From positions 1 through 40,848 of the IMG/VR virus record IMGVR_UViG_3300031963_000348: a stretch of DNA of 40,848 nucleotides, one strand, 5' to 3'. A program made the translations under genes and the position numbers. Of this stretch, positions 1-7,411 are shown piece after piece (the first letter of the stretch is position 1; each line of letters opens with the position of its first letter). Origin of the DNA: a virus. Under the pieces are notes generated by a model. The model was not told where the DNA came from and did no database searches. It was given only the letters and a program-made list of their open reading frames with translations.

Positions 1-237
1 ATACGTGGCAGCACAGGAACATTGGCAAATCTATCAAGTCCTAATGCATCAGCGGCCCTTCAAGTTGATGCTACAACACAAGGGTTTTTGCCGCCACGTA
101 TGACCGGAGCCCAAGCCGAGGCAATATCAAGTCCTGCAGCCGGGTTGATGGTGTATGCCAACAACGGAAATGGTACCACAATCACCTCGGTAGGATGGTG
201 GGGTTACAATGGAACTACATGGGTTAGATTAAATTAA
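1..237 (+). CDS. Tail fibre protein, C-terminal end (5' partial)
   Basis: Open from the first base in frame 1, so the apparent ATG at 22 is internal. It encodes the motif QGFLPPRMTGAQAEAI followed by a VYANNGN...WWGYNGTTWVRLN ending, the usual terminus of modular Bacteroidota tail fibres. Bases 7-132 are identical to the last 126 bases of the window and in the same frame. This is therefore the 3' end of the gene that starts at 37744, and the joined protein would be about 1069 residues. The first two codons (I-R) differ from the matching codons at the right end (V-K). The role in host binding is inferred from the family and from position after the baseplate genes. Confidence 0.85.
   Translation: MRGSTGTLANLSSPNASAALQVDATTQGFLPPRMTGAQAEAISSPAAGLMVYANNGNGTTITSVGWWGYNGTTWVRLN
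7..132 (+). repeat. Left copy of 126-bp terminal direct repeat
   Basis: Identical to 40723-40848 and in the same reading frame of the fibre gene. It most likely represents assembly overlap of a circular or circularly permuted genome rather than a real duplication. The six bases before it (atacgt) do not match the bases before the right copy (gttaaa). Confidence 0.9.
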
Positions 238-271
238 TCCTTATTTTTATTGAAAATTAAACCACACCAAG

Positions 272-517
272 ATGAAAAAAGCAATTATGATCCTGTCAGC
301 ACTCGGAATTATGTCTTTTGCCGCAGAAAAGTACTTCACTATTCGCCTTACTGAAGCCCAAATTCAGTATCATTGGGGTAATTTAGAGCAGATTAAGGGG
401 CTTGTTAATCAATCCTCAATGCCGCATAACCAAGCGGTATATATCATCGGCTCTATTGATAGCCTCCAAAAGAACATACAAGAAAATGTTAAAATAGATT
501 CAACTAAAACCAAATAG
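272..517 (+). CDS. Small exported protein of unknown function
   Basis: 81 residues. It begins MKKAIMILSALGIMSFAAEK, a basic start followed by a hydrophobic stretch and small residues, which fits a signal peptide with cleavage near residue 17. The rest is polar and mostly helical-looking. The start is preceded by ACCACACCAAG rather than a Shine-Dalgarno sequence. It lies between the fibre gene and the lysis genes, three bases ahead of another exported small protein. I do not recognise the family. A virion, envelope-exclusion or lysis-accessory role is possible but unsupported. Confidence 0.6.
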   Translation: MKKAIMILSALGIMSFAAEKYFTIRLTEAQIQYHWGNLEQIKGLVNQSSMPHNQAVYIIGSIDSLQKNIQENVKIDSTKTK

Positions 518-520
518 AAG

Positions 521-889
521 ATGAAAAAAGCCCTCTTTTTTATTTCGGTCCTGTTTTCCCTCTCTGCATCAGCGCAGATGGATACTGTGATCGTAAATAC
601 CGACACTATTATCAAGCCAATAGGCGGTATTTTAGTTCAGCCCGTTATCGCTTCTGCAAAGGGTGATACTGCTTATTCAATGGATTTTGTGGCCCTAAAT
701 GTCAAGTCAGACACGCTTTCCGGCTGCAATACCTATGTTACCCTGCAGGATAAGAACGGCCGCGTTATTTCTGATTTTAACCAATGGATTCCGGCTGATG
801 TTCTCAATCAATGGGAAGCCGATGCCACACCTATTTTTAATCACATATTGGCTAACAACCCTCGTTACAAAAGGAGGATAATAAACTAA
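521..889 (+). CDS. Exported protein of unknown function
   Basis: 122 residues. The N-terminus MKKALFFISVLFSLSASAQ is a clear signal peptide, likely cut at SASA/Q. The mature part is beta-rich (MDTVIVNTDTIIKPIGGILVQPVI) with one cysteine near residue 68 and ends in a basic RYKRRIIN tail. It starts three bases after the previous gene and is followed four bases later by the next, so it belongs to the late operon. The mature protein should enter the periplasm or outer membrane. No family recognised. Confidence 0.65.
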   Translation: MKKALFFISVLFSLSASAQMDTVIVNTDTIIKPIGGILVQPVIASAKGDTAYSMDFVALNVKSDTLSGCNTYVTLQDKNGRVISDFNQWIPADVLNQWEADATPIFNHILANNPRYKRRIIN

Positions 890-893
890 AAAG

Positions 894-1115
894 ATGGACC
901 CTATTCAACAGTTGGTGATAGATCGCCTTGAAGCAATGGACAAAAAGTTTGATGACAAGTTGGACAAAATACTTGTCCAAACTACCAAGACCAATGGCCG
1001 CGTAAATGGGCTTGAACAATGGCGTAGGCAAGTGGACAAATTGATATGGTGGGTAGTGGGAGCAATAGTGGCAGTAGCCGCATTTTTCATTCAAGATTGG
1101 GTAAATAATCATTAA
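894..1115 (+). CDS. XhlA-like membrane protein
   Basis: 73 residues. It has an N-terminal amphipathic, coiled-coil-like region (VIDRLEAMDKKFDDKLDKIL), then RVNGLEQWRRQVDKLIWW, then a single C-terminal membrane segment (about residues 50-67) and a short polar tail. This layout matches phage haemolysin XhlA-type proteins, which associate with holins and endolysins at the membrane. Its position a few genes before the lysis cassette agrees. The assignment is by architecture only; it could instead be a holin accessory or a small virion membrane protein. Confidence 0.55.
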   Translation: MDPIQQLVIDRLEAMDKKFDDKLDKILVQTTKTNGRVNGLEQWRRQVDKLIWWVVGAIVAVAAFFIQDWVNNH

Positions 1116-1125
1116 ATAAAACACA

Positions 1126-1542
1126 ATGGCAACTTTTAACAAATTTGATTCTTTCGTAGAAGCCCTTGCCGAAAAGGTACACAATTTAGGCACCGATGTC
1201 CTAAAGGTAATGCTAACCAATTCAGCACCTGTCGCAGGAAATAGTGTAAAGGCTAACCTTACTGAAATTTCCGCAGGAAACGGATATACCGCAGGCGGCT
1301 CCCAAGCCACGCAGGTATCATCTGCCCAAACCGGCGGCCTTTATAAATTGGTACTGAACGATGTAGTATTCACCGCAACCGGTGCCATAGGCCCTTTCCG
1401 TTATGTAGTACTCTACAACGATACTGCAACCAACAAGGAATTGATCGGGTGGTATGATTATGCAAGTTCAATTTCGCTTGCAAACGGCGAAACATTCACA
1501 GTTGACTTTGATCCAACCAACGGCGTATTGACACTCCAATAA
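1126..1542 (+). CDS. Conserved phage virion-associated protein
   Basis: 138 residues starting MATFNKFDSFVEALAEKVHNLG, with TDVLKVMLTNSAPVAGN, EISAGNGYTAGG, GPFRYVVLYND and an FTVDFDPTNGVLTLQ ending. I recognise this pattern from a widespread family of small, beta-rich phage proteins of unknown role that sit next to fibre and repeat proteins. Start is at ATG after AAAACACA. It is followed four bases later by the 22-residue-repeat protein and is likely cotranscribed with it. Probably a virion component; the function is not established. Confidence 0.6.
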   Translation: MATFNKFDSFVEALAEKVHNLGTDVLKVMLTNSAPVAGNSVKANLTEISAGNGYTAGGSQATQVSSAQTGGLYKLVLNDVVFTATGAIGPFRYVVLYNDTATNKELIGWYDYASSISLANGETFTVDFDPTNGVLTLQ

Positions 1543-1545
1543 TGA

Positions 1546-3306
1546 ATGGCTACTCAGAATCGGAATCCTACTTCGGATATTGCTGCAACGGGTACTTGGT
1601 CAGGAACGGCCGGTACCCGTTATACGCTTGTTGACGATTATCCAACAAGTACGGGTGACGTACTGATTCATGGTACTACGGCCGGAACTATCCTTTTTGG
1701 GTATCCGGCCTTTAACATTCCTGCCATTGCTACTGCTATTTCCGTTCAAGTCCTTTATTACGATGACCGAAATGGCTCTGCAAATTCAAATATAGGCGCA
1801 CGTTTACGAATTGGAGGTACTGCATACAATGCTGCTACCCACAACCCTACCAATGGCGTAGCCGTTCAACGTACCGATAACTTTGCCACTAATCCCCGTA
1901 CCGGTGTTGCATGGACTGTGAACGATGTGAACGGGGTGGGAGCCAACGCACTTGATGCTTTTGGTTTTAATAGTACCGATGCCTCTCCATCAGTTGATAT
2001 TTTTTCGTGTCAGATACAAGTTACCTATACCGCTAACTATATACTGATCGCTGATGTTAGGACCTTTGCTCTCACCGGGCAGGCTGCTAATTTGTTAGAT
2101 AATAAAAGGATAACCGGTGATGTAAGTAGTTTTTCCTTATTGGGTCAAGATGCAGTATTAGCCAAGGGCCGTAGAATGATTGCGGATGCAGGCGCATTCT
2201 CCTTTTTGGGTAAAGATGCTAACTTAAATTTTGGGCATGAAATAATGCCTGTTTCACAAACCTTCACCCTGTCCGGGAAAGATGCCGGGTTGAGGACTAC
2301 CCGTAAGATTACGGCTGATTCGCGTACTTATACGCTGACAGGCATTGCGGCCGGCCTTAATTTAGTTCGCAAGGTAGCGGCTAATGTCGGGGCCTTTACT
2401 TTATCCGGCGTAGATAATGCGCTTAAAACGGCACGTAAGGTTATTGCTGATGTTCGCGCCTATGTCTTTACCGGGCAGGATGCTTTACTTGAAGCAAATA
2501 AGTACATACCGATTGTTAAGGGTCAGTTTACTTTAACCGGGCAAGATTCCGGCCTTCGCAAGTCCTACCGCATAGCAGCATCGGTAGCCGCCTTTACTCT
2601 TACCGGAATATCCGCTAATGCTGAAGCCGACAGGCGTATATCTGCTAATGTAGAGGCTTTTGCCCTTGCCGGCCAAGATGTTCAATTAATTGAAGCCGGT
2701 GGCCAAGCCTTTCATATTGATGCAGAGCCCATTAATTTTAACTTGTCGGGTAAGGATGCCGGGCCGAAGGCTACCCGTAGGATGCCGGTACTCTCCCGGA
2801 CATTTTCTCTAATCGGGAACGATGCTCAACTGCCCAAGACCAATGCGTACAAGATTATAGGCGCAGCCGGTGTTTTTAATGTAAGCGGTCAAGCGGCTCA
2901 ATTTGCCTATCTACACGTAATTGCGGCCGGTAATGGGGCTTTTGCTTTAACCGGTTACGATGCAGAATTGAAAGTATTAAGGCAGATTAAGTTCCAAGTC
3001 AATGCCGGGACTTTTGCTTTAGCCGGTGCAGATGCCTCTCTCAAAGAGGTATTTAAAATTAGCGCAGACAAAGGTACTTTTGTCTTTACCGGCAACCGGG
3101 TTCGCTTTGCTTATTCCGGCCTTCCAACAATAATCCTACGCGTTACCCTCCAATCCGGCGTAGTTTTGGTATATGATCTCGCTGAAACGCAAGTCAAGCG
3201 TATTGGATTACAAGATGCCTACAATTCAACTATTTCCTTATCTTCACTCTATAGAATGAGGGTGCGAGTACAAGATTCTTTTACAAGCCCAATCAAGTTT
3301 ATATGA
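1546..3306 (+). CDS. 22-residue repeat virion protein (putative adhesin or fibre accessory)
   Basis: 586 residues. Residues 1-160 form a beta-rich N-terminal domain with Asn/Thr-rich segments. From about residue 166 to 525 there are roughly sixteen tandem units of 22 residues with consensus like IxADVxxFxLTGQDAxLxxxRK; the hydrophobic F-x-L-x-G core and the xDAxL motif recur in nearly every unit. A C-terminal domain (LPTIILRVTLQSGVVLVYDL...) ends SFTSPIKFI. No signal peptide or cysteine-rich region. Its stop overlaps the next start (ATGA). Regular short repeats suggest an elongated or solenoid surface protein, but function is inferred from position among late genes. Confidence 0.65.
   Translation: MATQNRNPTSDIAATGTWSGTAGTRYTLVDDYPTSTGDVLIHGTTAGTILFGYPAFNIPAIATAISVQVLYYDDRNGSANSNIGARLRIGGTAYNAATHNPTNGVAVQRTDNFATNPRTGVAWTVNDVNGVGANALDAFGFNSTDASPSVDIFSCQIQVTYTANYILIADVRTFALTGQAANLLDNKRITGDVSSFSLLGQDAVLAKGRRMIADAGAFSFLGKDANLNFGHEIMPVSQTFTLSGKDAGLRTTRKITADSRTYTLTGIAAGLNLVRKVAANVGAFTLSGVDNALKTARKVIADVRAYVFTGQDALLEANKYIPIVKGQFTLTGQDSGLRKSYRIAASVAAFTLTGISANAEADRRISANVEAFALAGQDVQLIEAGGQAFHIDAEPINFNLSGKDAGPKATRRMPVLSRTFSLIGNDAQLPKTNAYKIIGAAGVFNVSGQAAQFAYLHVIAAGNGAFALTGYDAELKVLRQIKFQVNAGTFALAGADASLKEVFKISADKGTFVFTGNRVRFAYSGLPTIILRVTLQSGVVLVYDLAETQVKRIGLQDAYNSTISLSSLYRMRVRVQDSFTSPIKFI
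2041..3117 (+). repeat. About sixteen degenerate 66-bp coding repeats
   Basis: Tandem units of 66 bp encode the 22-residue motif of the surrounding protein. A typical unit encodes a hydrophobic strand (FTLSG, FALTG or YVFTG), then QDA or KDA, then L and a basic residue. The units are diverged at the DNA level, so the array is old or under selection, not a recent slippage expansion. Confidence 0.7.
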
Positions 3307-3575
3307 TATACACAAAATCAAATATTGAAATTCGGTTAACCTCATCCGATTCATTAGCCGGATCATCCGAAGCCAATATACTATACGTTAAGCCCGGAGG
3401 TATAGCCGGTGCATGGCCTGCAACAATTTCCGGTAATGATATTGTTTACGATACTGAATTAGCCGATTTGGACATAGCCGGTAAGTGGCAGCTACAGGCC
3501 GAGGTGTATAAGAATAGTAAGCGGCTTTTGACTTCCATGGTAGTCATGGAGGTACAACAAGGAATACAAAATTAA
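3303..3575 (+). CDS. Small beta-sandwich phage protein
   Basis: 90 residues: MIYTKSNIEIRLTSSDSLAGSSEANILYVKPGG...DLDIAGKWQLQAEVYKNSKRLLTSMVVMEVQ. The pattern of a ligand- or stem-like N-terminus, YxKPGG, then GxWxLQAxV and an EV ending is that of a common small phage protein found beside fibre and baseplate genes. It looks like a single immunoglobulin-like or BppU N-terminal-like fold. The start overlaps the stop of the repeat protein, indicating translational coupling. A virion accessory role is inferred. Confidence 0.55.
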   Translation: MIYTKSNIEIRLTSSDSLAGSSEANILYVKPGGIAGAWPATISGNDIVYDTELADLDIAGKWQLQAEVYKNSKRLLTSMVVMEVQQGIQN

Positions 3576-3585
3576 AACCAATAAT

Positions 3586-3822
3586 ATGAATCAGTCAAAC
3601 TTTGGCCAACTGAATATGCGTGATGCTATTCATGGCTTTATCGTAGCCTTTCTCACCGCAGCATTGAGTGGCCTTGTAACAGTCTTGGATGCCGGCCATC
3701 TTCCAACCGCAGGCGAACTGAAAGCCCATGCCCTCATTGGCCTTACCGCAGGAGTTAGCTACATTCTGAAAAATGTATTTAGCAATAGCAATGGTCAGTT
3801 GCTTAAAAAAGATGGCGAATGA
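3586..3822 (+). CDS. Putative holin
   Basis: 78 residues with two hydrophobic segments (about residues 15-33, FIVAFLTAALSGLVTVLD, and 48-63, ALIGLTAGVSYILKNVF) separated by a short polar loop (AGHLPTAGEL). It ends in a charged tail (LLKKDGE). This fits a two-helix holin-like protein seen before endolysins in Bacteroidota phages. It overlaps the start of the spanin-like gene and is one gene from the endolysin, supporting a role in timing inner-membrane permeabilisation. Holins are too diverse for a firm call from sequence alone. Confidence 0.6.
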   Translation: MNQSNFGQLNMRDAIHGFIVAFLTAALSGLVTVLDAGHLPTAGELKAHALIGLTAGVSYILKNVFSNSNGQLLKKDGE

Positions 3823-4361
3823 GGTTTTATGTAATGTGCTTTGTTATTGTCCTGTCAGCCTGTGTAGTTCGCAAGGATAACGCAGCCGTTGAAAGGGTTA
3901 CCGCCAAGCGACCTTTAATTGATCGCGTGAGGCCCTTTGTCATGGACCTATACCCCTGTGCTAACGACACCATTCAAGTATGGATGCCGGGTCAGGTTGA
4001 TAGCGTTCCCTACGCGGTACCGGTTCTGAACCAAGAGGAACTGAACAATATCATAGATAGCCTCGGAATGGAATACCAAGGCCAATGCGATGAGGCCCTT
4101 CGCAAGGCTTATTTAGAGGGCCGCGCTTCCGTTAAGATACCCAAGCGCAAGCCGGACACCCTTCGCCTAACCATTGTTGATCGCACGCTATTGGCCTCCA
4201 AGAATGCTGAAATAAGCACTTTAAAAGGCGAAATATTGAGGCAGATTCAAATTAACGATGAATGCGAAAAGGAGAAACGATCCTCATTAGTAATGAACTT
4301 CATAGGGCTTGCCGTATTGGTATTGACCTTGATCGCTTCTATCACCAAAAAATTTAAGTAA
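3819..4361 (+). CDS. Putative unimolecular spanin (lipoprotein with C-terminal membrane anchor)
   Basis: 180 residues. The N-terminus MRFYVMCFVIVLSACVVRK has a lipobox (LSAC, Cys15). The C-terminus has a hydrophobic helix (about residues 154-175, MNFIGLAVLVLTLIASI) followed by a basic KKFK tail. The middle is soluble, with a polar helical stretch before the membrane segment. A lipid anchor for the outer membrane plus an inner-membrane helix in one chain is the topology of T1 gp11-type u-spanins, which fuse the two membranes at the end of lysis. It lies between the holin candidate and the endolysin and overlaps both. Inference from topology and context. Confidence 0.6.
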   Translation: MRFYVMCFVIVLSACVVRKDNAAVERVTAKRPLIDRVRPFVMDLYPCANDTIQVWMPGQVDSVPYAVPVLNQEELNNIIDSLGMEYQGQCDEALRKAYLEGRASVKIPKRKPDTLRLTIVDRTLLASKNAEISTLKGEILRQIQINDECEKEKRSSLVMNFIGLAVLVLTLIASITKKFK

Positions 4362-4849
4362 TGAAGGATGAAAAAACATTAGAACGTATCAAGTTACTTC
4401 ACCCCAAGGTTAGGGATGAGGTATATGAGATTTACGATGAAATTTGCGCTTCTTTAACCGGTCGCGCCATGTGTAGGTTTACCTATACCCTTCGCACTTT
4501 TGCCGAGCAGGATGCACTTTACGCACAGGGCCGTACCAAGCCCGGTGGTATCGTTACCAATGCCAAGGGCGGCCTATCCCTTCATAACTATGGTTTGGCT
4601 TTGGATATTGTGCTTATTGTAGATGGCAAGGATGCCAAGTGGGACACCAAGACCGATTATGATAAGGATGGTAAGTCCGATTGGATGGAAATAGTAACCA
4701 TATTCAAGCAGCATGGATGGGAATGGGGCGGCGATTGGAAATTTTATGATGCACCCCATTTTCAAAAGGCATTTGGGTATTCCGTTAGGCAGTTACTTGC
4801 CCTGCACGAAGCCAAGAAAGTAGACGAACATGGCTTTGTAAAAATATAG
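4361..4849 (+). CDS. Endolysin, M15 family peptidase (VanY/Ply500-like)
   Basis: 162 residues, a single catalytic domain. Zinc-ligand motifs are visible: His75 and Asp82 in SLHNYGLALD, and His133 in APHFQ, with Asp130 as the likely catalytic acid and WEWGGDW just before it. Arg45 lies in TLRTFAEQDALYAQGR, the conserved substrate-binding segment. The domain matches L-Ala-D-Glu or D-Ala-D-Ala cleaving peptidases that cut cell-wall stem peptides. There is no signal peptide, so release depends on the holin. Start codon overlaps the upstream stop (TAATG). It is the last gene before a terminator. Confidence 0.9.
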   Translation: MKDEKTLERIKLLHPKVRDEVYEIYDEICASLTGRAMCRFTYTLRTFAEQDALYAQGRTKPGGIVTNAKGGLSLHNYGLALDIVLIVDGKDAKWDTKTDYDKDGKSDWMEIVTIFKQHGWEWGGDWKFYDAPHFQKAFGYSVRQLLALHEAKKVDEHGFVKI

Positions 4850-4872
4850 GCTTTAGTTCATCCATATACAGG

Positions 4873-4902
4873 CCCCTGTCATATTTATGATGGGGGTTTT
4901 TT
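4873..4902 (+). terminator. Intrinsic terminator after lysis genes
   Basis: CCCC (4873-4876) pairs with GGGG (4892-4895), with TCAT/ATGA extending the stem inside, followed by six T. It closes the late operon, and its T-run overlaps the -33 element of the next promoter. Confidence 0.75.
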
Positions 4903-4931
4903 GTTATGTAAAATGTCTTTTACTATATTTG
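4900..4931 (+). promoter_or_regulatory. Bacteroidota-type promoter with embedded palindrome (early promoter A)
   Basis: TTTG at 4900-4903, a 20-bp spacer, and TATATTTG at 4924-4931 match the TTTG / TAnnTTTG consensus exactly. The spacer contains a perfect inverted repeat, GTAAAA-TGTC-TTTTAC, at 4908-4923, abutting the -7 box. This is where a repressor would block polymerase. The ATG of the following gene lies six bases after the -7 box. Confidence 0.75.
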
Positions 4932-4936
4932 CACCT

Positions 4937-5155
4937 ATGGATGTAATTAAGGAACTAACGCGTAAAGAATTTTTTACTCTCGTACCGGCCTGTCAATTTT
5001 TCAATAAGTATTGCCCCGAGGTCAGAAATTATACTCACAAGATGAGAGGTATTGACGGCAATGGTAAGCCCATTGATTTTTCGGAATCCGATAAGGCGAT
5101 CATGAAGGATGCTGCCCAACGGCTTGCCAATGATCTTTACCGAATGAAATTTTGA
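4937..5155 (+). CDS. Small early protein of unknown function
   Basis: 72 residues starting MDVIKELTRKEFFTLVPAC. I chose ATG 4937 over an upstream ATG at 4901 because the promoter -7 box (4924-4931) lies between them, so the longer form would not be transcribed. The message would be almost leaderless. The protein is helical, polar, rich in Lys and Asp, with two cysteines (about residues 19 and 26). It is the first gene after the late terminator, so probably immediate-early. No family recognised. Confidence 0.6.
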   Translation: MDVIKELTRKEFFTLVPACQFFNKYCPEVRNYTHKMRGIDGNGKPIDFSESDKAIMKDAAQRLANDLYRMKF

Positions 5156-5180
5156 AAGTAAAAAAAAGATTACTGAATTA

Positions 5181-5212
5181 TTTGGTTAGTAAATAATCTT
5201 TTCCTAACTTGG
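5181..5212 (+). promoter_or_regulatory. Early promoter B with palindrome-like spacer
   Basis: TTTG at 5181-5184, a 20-bp spacer, then TAACTTGG at 5205-5212 (near match to TAnnTTTG). The spacer holds GTAAAT-AATC-TTTTCC at 5189-5204, an imperfect version of the palindrome at promoter A and in the same position relative to the -7 box. The next ATG (5217) is five bases downstream. Confidence 0.65.
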
Positions 5213-5216
5213 CTGC

Positions 5217-5471
5217 ATGAACACAATTACAACATCGGTCAATTTTACCTCTGATTACGGGAAGCCTATAGAGATGAATGTTTCACGCGATAAGTGGGGT
5301 GATTTTTCAATTAATTGGATTCAAGTAGGTAAAAGTCATTATAGCGGAAAGCAGATTAGAACGGCTCGCAGGGAGGCGATCTTGATTCAGTATGCGTTCC
5401 AATATATTGATCTGCATGAATATTTGGCTGATGAAATTTACGACCGCGAAACGAATCATTTCATAGATTAA
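5217..5471 (+). CDS. Small early protein of unknown function
   Basis: 84 residues, MNTITTSVNFTSDYGKPIEMNVSRDKWGDFSINWIQVGKSHYSGKQIRTARREAIL and so on, acidic at the C-terminus. The N-terminal half looks like a small beta-sheet (alternating hydrophobic residues), the C-terminal half helical. It starts immediately after a predicted promoter and leads the recombination operon. No family recognised. Confidence 0.55.
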   Translation: MNTITTSVNFTSDYGKPIEMNVSRDKWGDFSINWIQVGKSHYSGKQIRTARREAILIQYAFQYIDLHEYLADEIYDRETNHFID

Positions 5472-5483
5472 AAACAACACACC

Positions 5484-5771
5484 ATGATCAAAGAACAACA
5501 CACAAAACTGCACACCAAATGCCTGCGTATTTTAGACCTTATGGACCGGGCAGACCGCAACCTATTTGAGGCCAAATGGCGGTTACATCAGTACGACAAG
5601 GCCGGCGAATTTGAAAACATTAAGTTATTTACAAAGAGGCATGAGTTATTGTCCGATGTTGAAACAAAGAAGGCCGTTAGCGATCGCCTCATCAGTTACT
5701 ATGCAAGTCAGATGATTAAGTTGATCCAACCGGCTGCAAAGAAAGCATTTTTTCACCACATCAATAATTAA
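5484..5771 (+). CDS. Small helical protein upstream of recT
   Basis: 95 residues, predicted almost entirely helical (heptad-like HTKCLRILDLMDRADRNLFEAKWRLHQYD), ending FFHHINN. The start is preceded by AACAACACACC, the start-site context seen at several genes here. It lies between an early gene and recT with short gaps, so is probably part of the recombination operon. No family recognised. Confidence 0.6.
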   Translation: MIKEQHTKLHTKCLRILDLMDRADRNLFEAKWRLHQYDKAGEFENIKLFTKRHELLSDVETKKAVSDRLISYYASQMIKLIQPAAKKAFFHHINN

Positions 5772-5774
5772 ACG

Positions 5775-6671
5775 ATGAGTACAAACCAAATGGTAACGCC
5801 GGGGCCAAAAAACCCGGTCAAGGCCCTATTTGAGAGGCCCGAAGTCCAAGCCAAGTTTAAGGAATTACTTGGCAAGCGTTCAAGTTCATTCTGCACATCA
5901 GTATTGCAGATTGTTCATTCTAATGCTTTGTTATCCAAGGCCGATGCCGGAAGCATTTACCAAGCAGCAGCAGTCGCGGCAACTTTAGATTTGCCCCTTA
6001 ACGACAACTTGGGATTTGCCTACATTGTGCCTTACAACACCAAGCAGCCCGATAACACCTACAAGGTCGTAGCCCAATTCCAAATGGGGTATAAGGGCTT
6101 CATTCAACTTGCTCAACGATCCGGGCAATTCAAGAGCATTTATGCCTCTCCCATCTACCAAGGCCAAATAACCAACGAAAACCCTTTGGATGGTTATGAG
6201 TTTGATTTCACTCAAAAGTCCGATGTATTAGTGGGCTATGCTGCCAAGTTTAGGTTACTCAATGGCTATGAGGCTACCTTCTACATGACCCTTGAACAAT
6301 TAAAGAAGCATGGGGCCAAGTATTCCAAGACCTTTAGCCACAAGTCCGGGTTATGGCAGACCGATTTTGACACCATGGCCTCCAAGACTGTTATCAAGTT
6401 GCTTTTGTCCAAGTTCGCGCCTCTCTCCATTGAAATGCAGAAGGCCGTTATTACGGACCAAGCATTGGTTAACGATGCCGACACTACCGATGTAACCTAC
6501 ATTGATAACGAGCCGGTAGAGATTGACAAGGAAGCGGAGCGCGTAGCCCTTATGATTTCTGATGCTACCACTACGGCCGAGTTGATTAAAATTCAGCCCC
6601 ATGTCAAGCCCGAGCAGGCCGAATTATATGAATCCAAATTTGTTGAACTTTCAGAAAACGAATTAAAATGA
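5775..6671 (+). CDS. recT: RecT-family single-strand annealing protein
   Basis: 298 residues. The central domain carries the RecT signature: SIYQAAAVAATLDLPLNDNLGFAYIVPY, then VAQFQMGYKGFIQLAQRSGQFKSIYAS, YEFDF, and a WQTDFDTMASKTVIKLLLSKFAPLS segment. Length fits the family. RecT anneals complementary single strands exposed by a partner exonuclease, here probably the next gene, whose start overlaps this stop. The C-terminal 60 residues are acidic, as is common where RecT contacts partner proteins. Role: phage recombination and replication-end processing in the cytoplasm. Confidence 0.92.
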   Translation: MSTNQMVTPGPKNPVKALFERPEVQAKFKELLGKRSSSFCTSVLQIVHSNALLSKADAGSIYQAAAVAATLDLPLNDNLGFAYIVPYNTKQPDNTYKVVAQFQMGYKGFIQLAQRSGQFKSIYASPIYQGQITNENPLDGYEFDFTQKSDVLVGYAAKFRLLNGYEATFYMTLEQLKKHGAKYSKTFSHKSGLWQTDFDTMASKTVIKLLLSKFAPLSIEMQKAVITDQALVNDADTTDVTYIDNEPVEIDKEAERVALMISDATTTAELIKIQPHVKPEQAELYESKFVELSENELK

Positions 6672-7411
6672 ACTTTACAAACACCCACTTCAGATGCAGT
6701 TCTCTTGGAAATATCATGACCGAATCCCGATCCAAGTCAGACCCCCTTTCCGAAACAACCAAAACCCATTTGATTGATGTATACGTGGCCAACAAGTATG
6801 GCCGTCAGGAGGACATTCAATCCAAGTTCATAGAGAAAGGTTTGGCCGTAGAGGAAGATTCAATTACCCTTTATAGCCGGGTTAAAAAAGAGTATTTTAA
6901 GAAGAACGAGAAGCATTTAGCTAATCAATATATCAAAGGTACTCCCGATCTTTTTTCCGGTGAGAGCATTATGTCGGCTGATCTTATCATTGACATTAAA
7001 AGCAGTTGGGATATTTACACCTTTATGAGGGTCCTAACCAAAGATGTAAACAAGATGTATTATTGGCAATTACAGGGCTATATGGCCCTTACCGGCGCAA
7101 GGTCGGCAAAGTTGGCATATTGCCTTGTCAATACCCCCGATGTTATGATTGAGGATGAGAAGCGCAAATTAATGTATCGTATGGGCGTTATTGATCCTAC
7201 CGGTAATAAGTTGTTTGATGAAGCCTGCGAAAAGATTGAAGCCTCCATGCGCTTTGATGACATTCCTTTGGATGAAAGGCTCATTGAGTTCACTATTGAC
7301 CGCAACGATGATGACATTCAGAAGATGTACAAGAGGGTTGAGGAATGTCGCGAATGGCTCAATAAGTTTGAATCTGATCGCTTTCCTAATCTGATTATAC
7401 ATGAGGACTGA
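6668..7411 (+). CDS. YqaJ-like PD-(D/E)XK exonuclease (RecT partner)
   Basis: 247 residues. Visible nuclease motifs: GTPDLFSG (about residues 92-99), ADLIIDIKSSWDIYTF with the D-x-K core, then YYWQLQGYMALTGA (the QxxxY helix of lambda-exonuclease or YqaJ folds) and AKLAYCLVNTP. These are the features of the phage alkaline exonuclease family that resects double-stranded ends to feed RecT. The ATG overlaps the recT stop, indicating translational coupling. An N-terminal region with RCSSLGNIM is usual for the group. Confidence 0.8.
   Translation: MNFTNTHFRCSSLGNIMTESRSKSDPLSETTKTHLIDVYVANKYGRQEDIQSKFIEKGLAVEEDSITLYSRVKKEYFKKNEKHLANQYIKGTPDLFSGESIMSADLIIDIKSSWDIYTFMRVLTKDVNKMYYWQLQGYMALTGARSAKLAYCLVNTPDVMIEDEKRKLMYRMGVIDPTGNKLFDEACEKIEASMRFDDIPLDERLIEFTIDRNDDDIQKMYKRVEECREWLNKFESDRFPNLIIHED

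Noticed and set aside
22-237. ORF starting at ATG 22 as a small independent gene
   Set aside because: The frame is open to base 1 and is identical to the inside of the fibre gene at the right end, so the ATG is internal.
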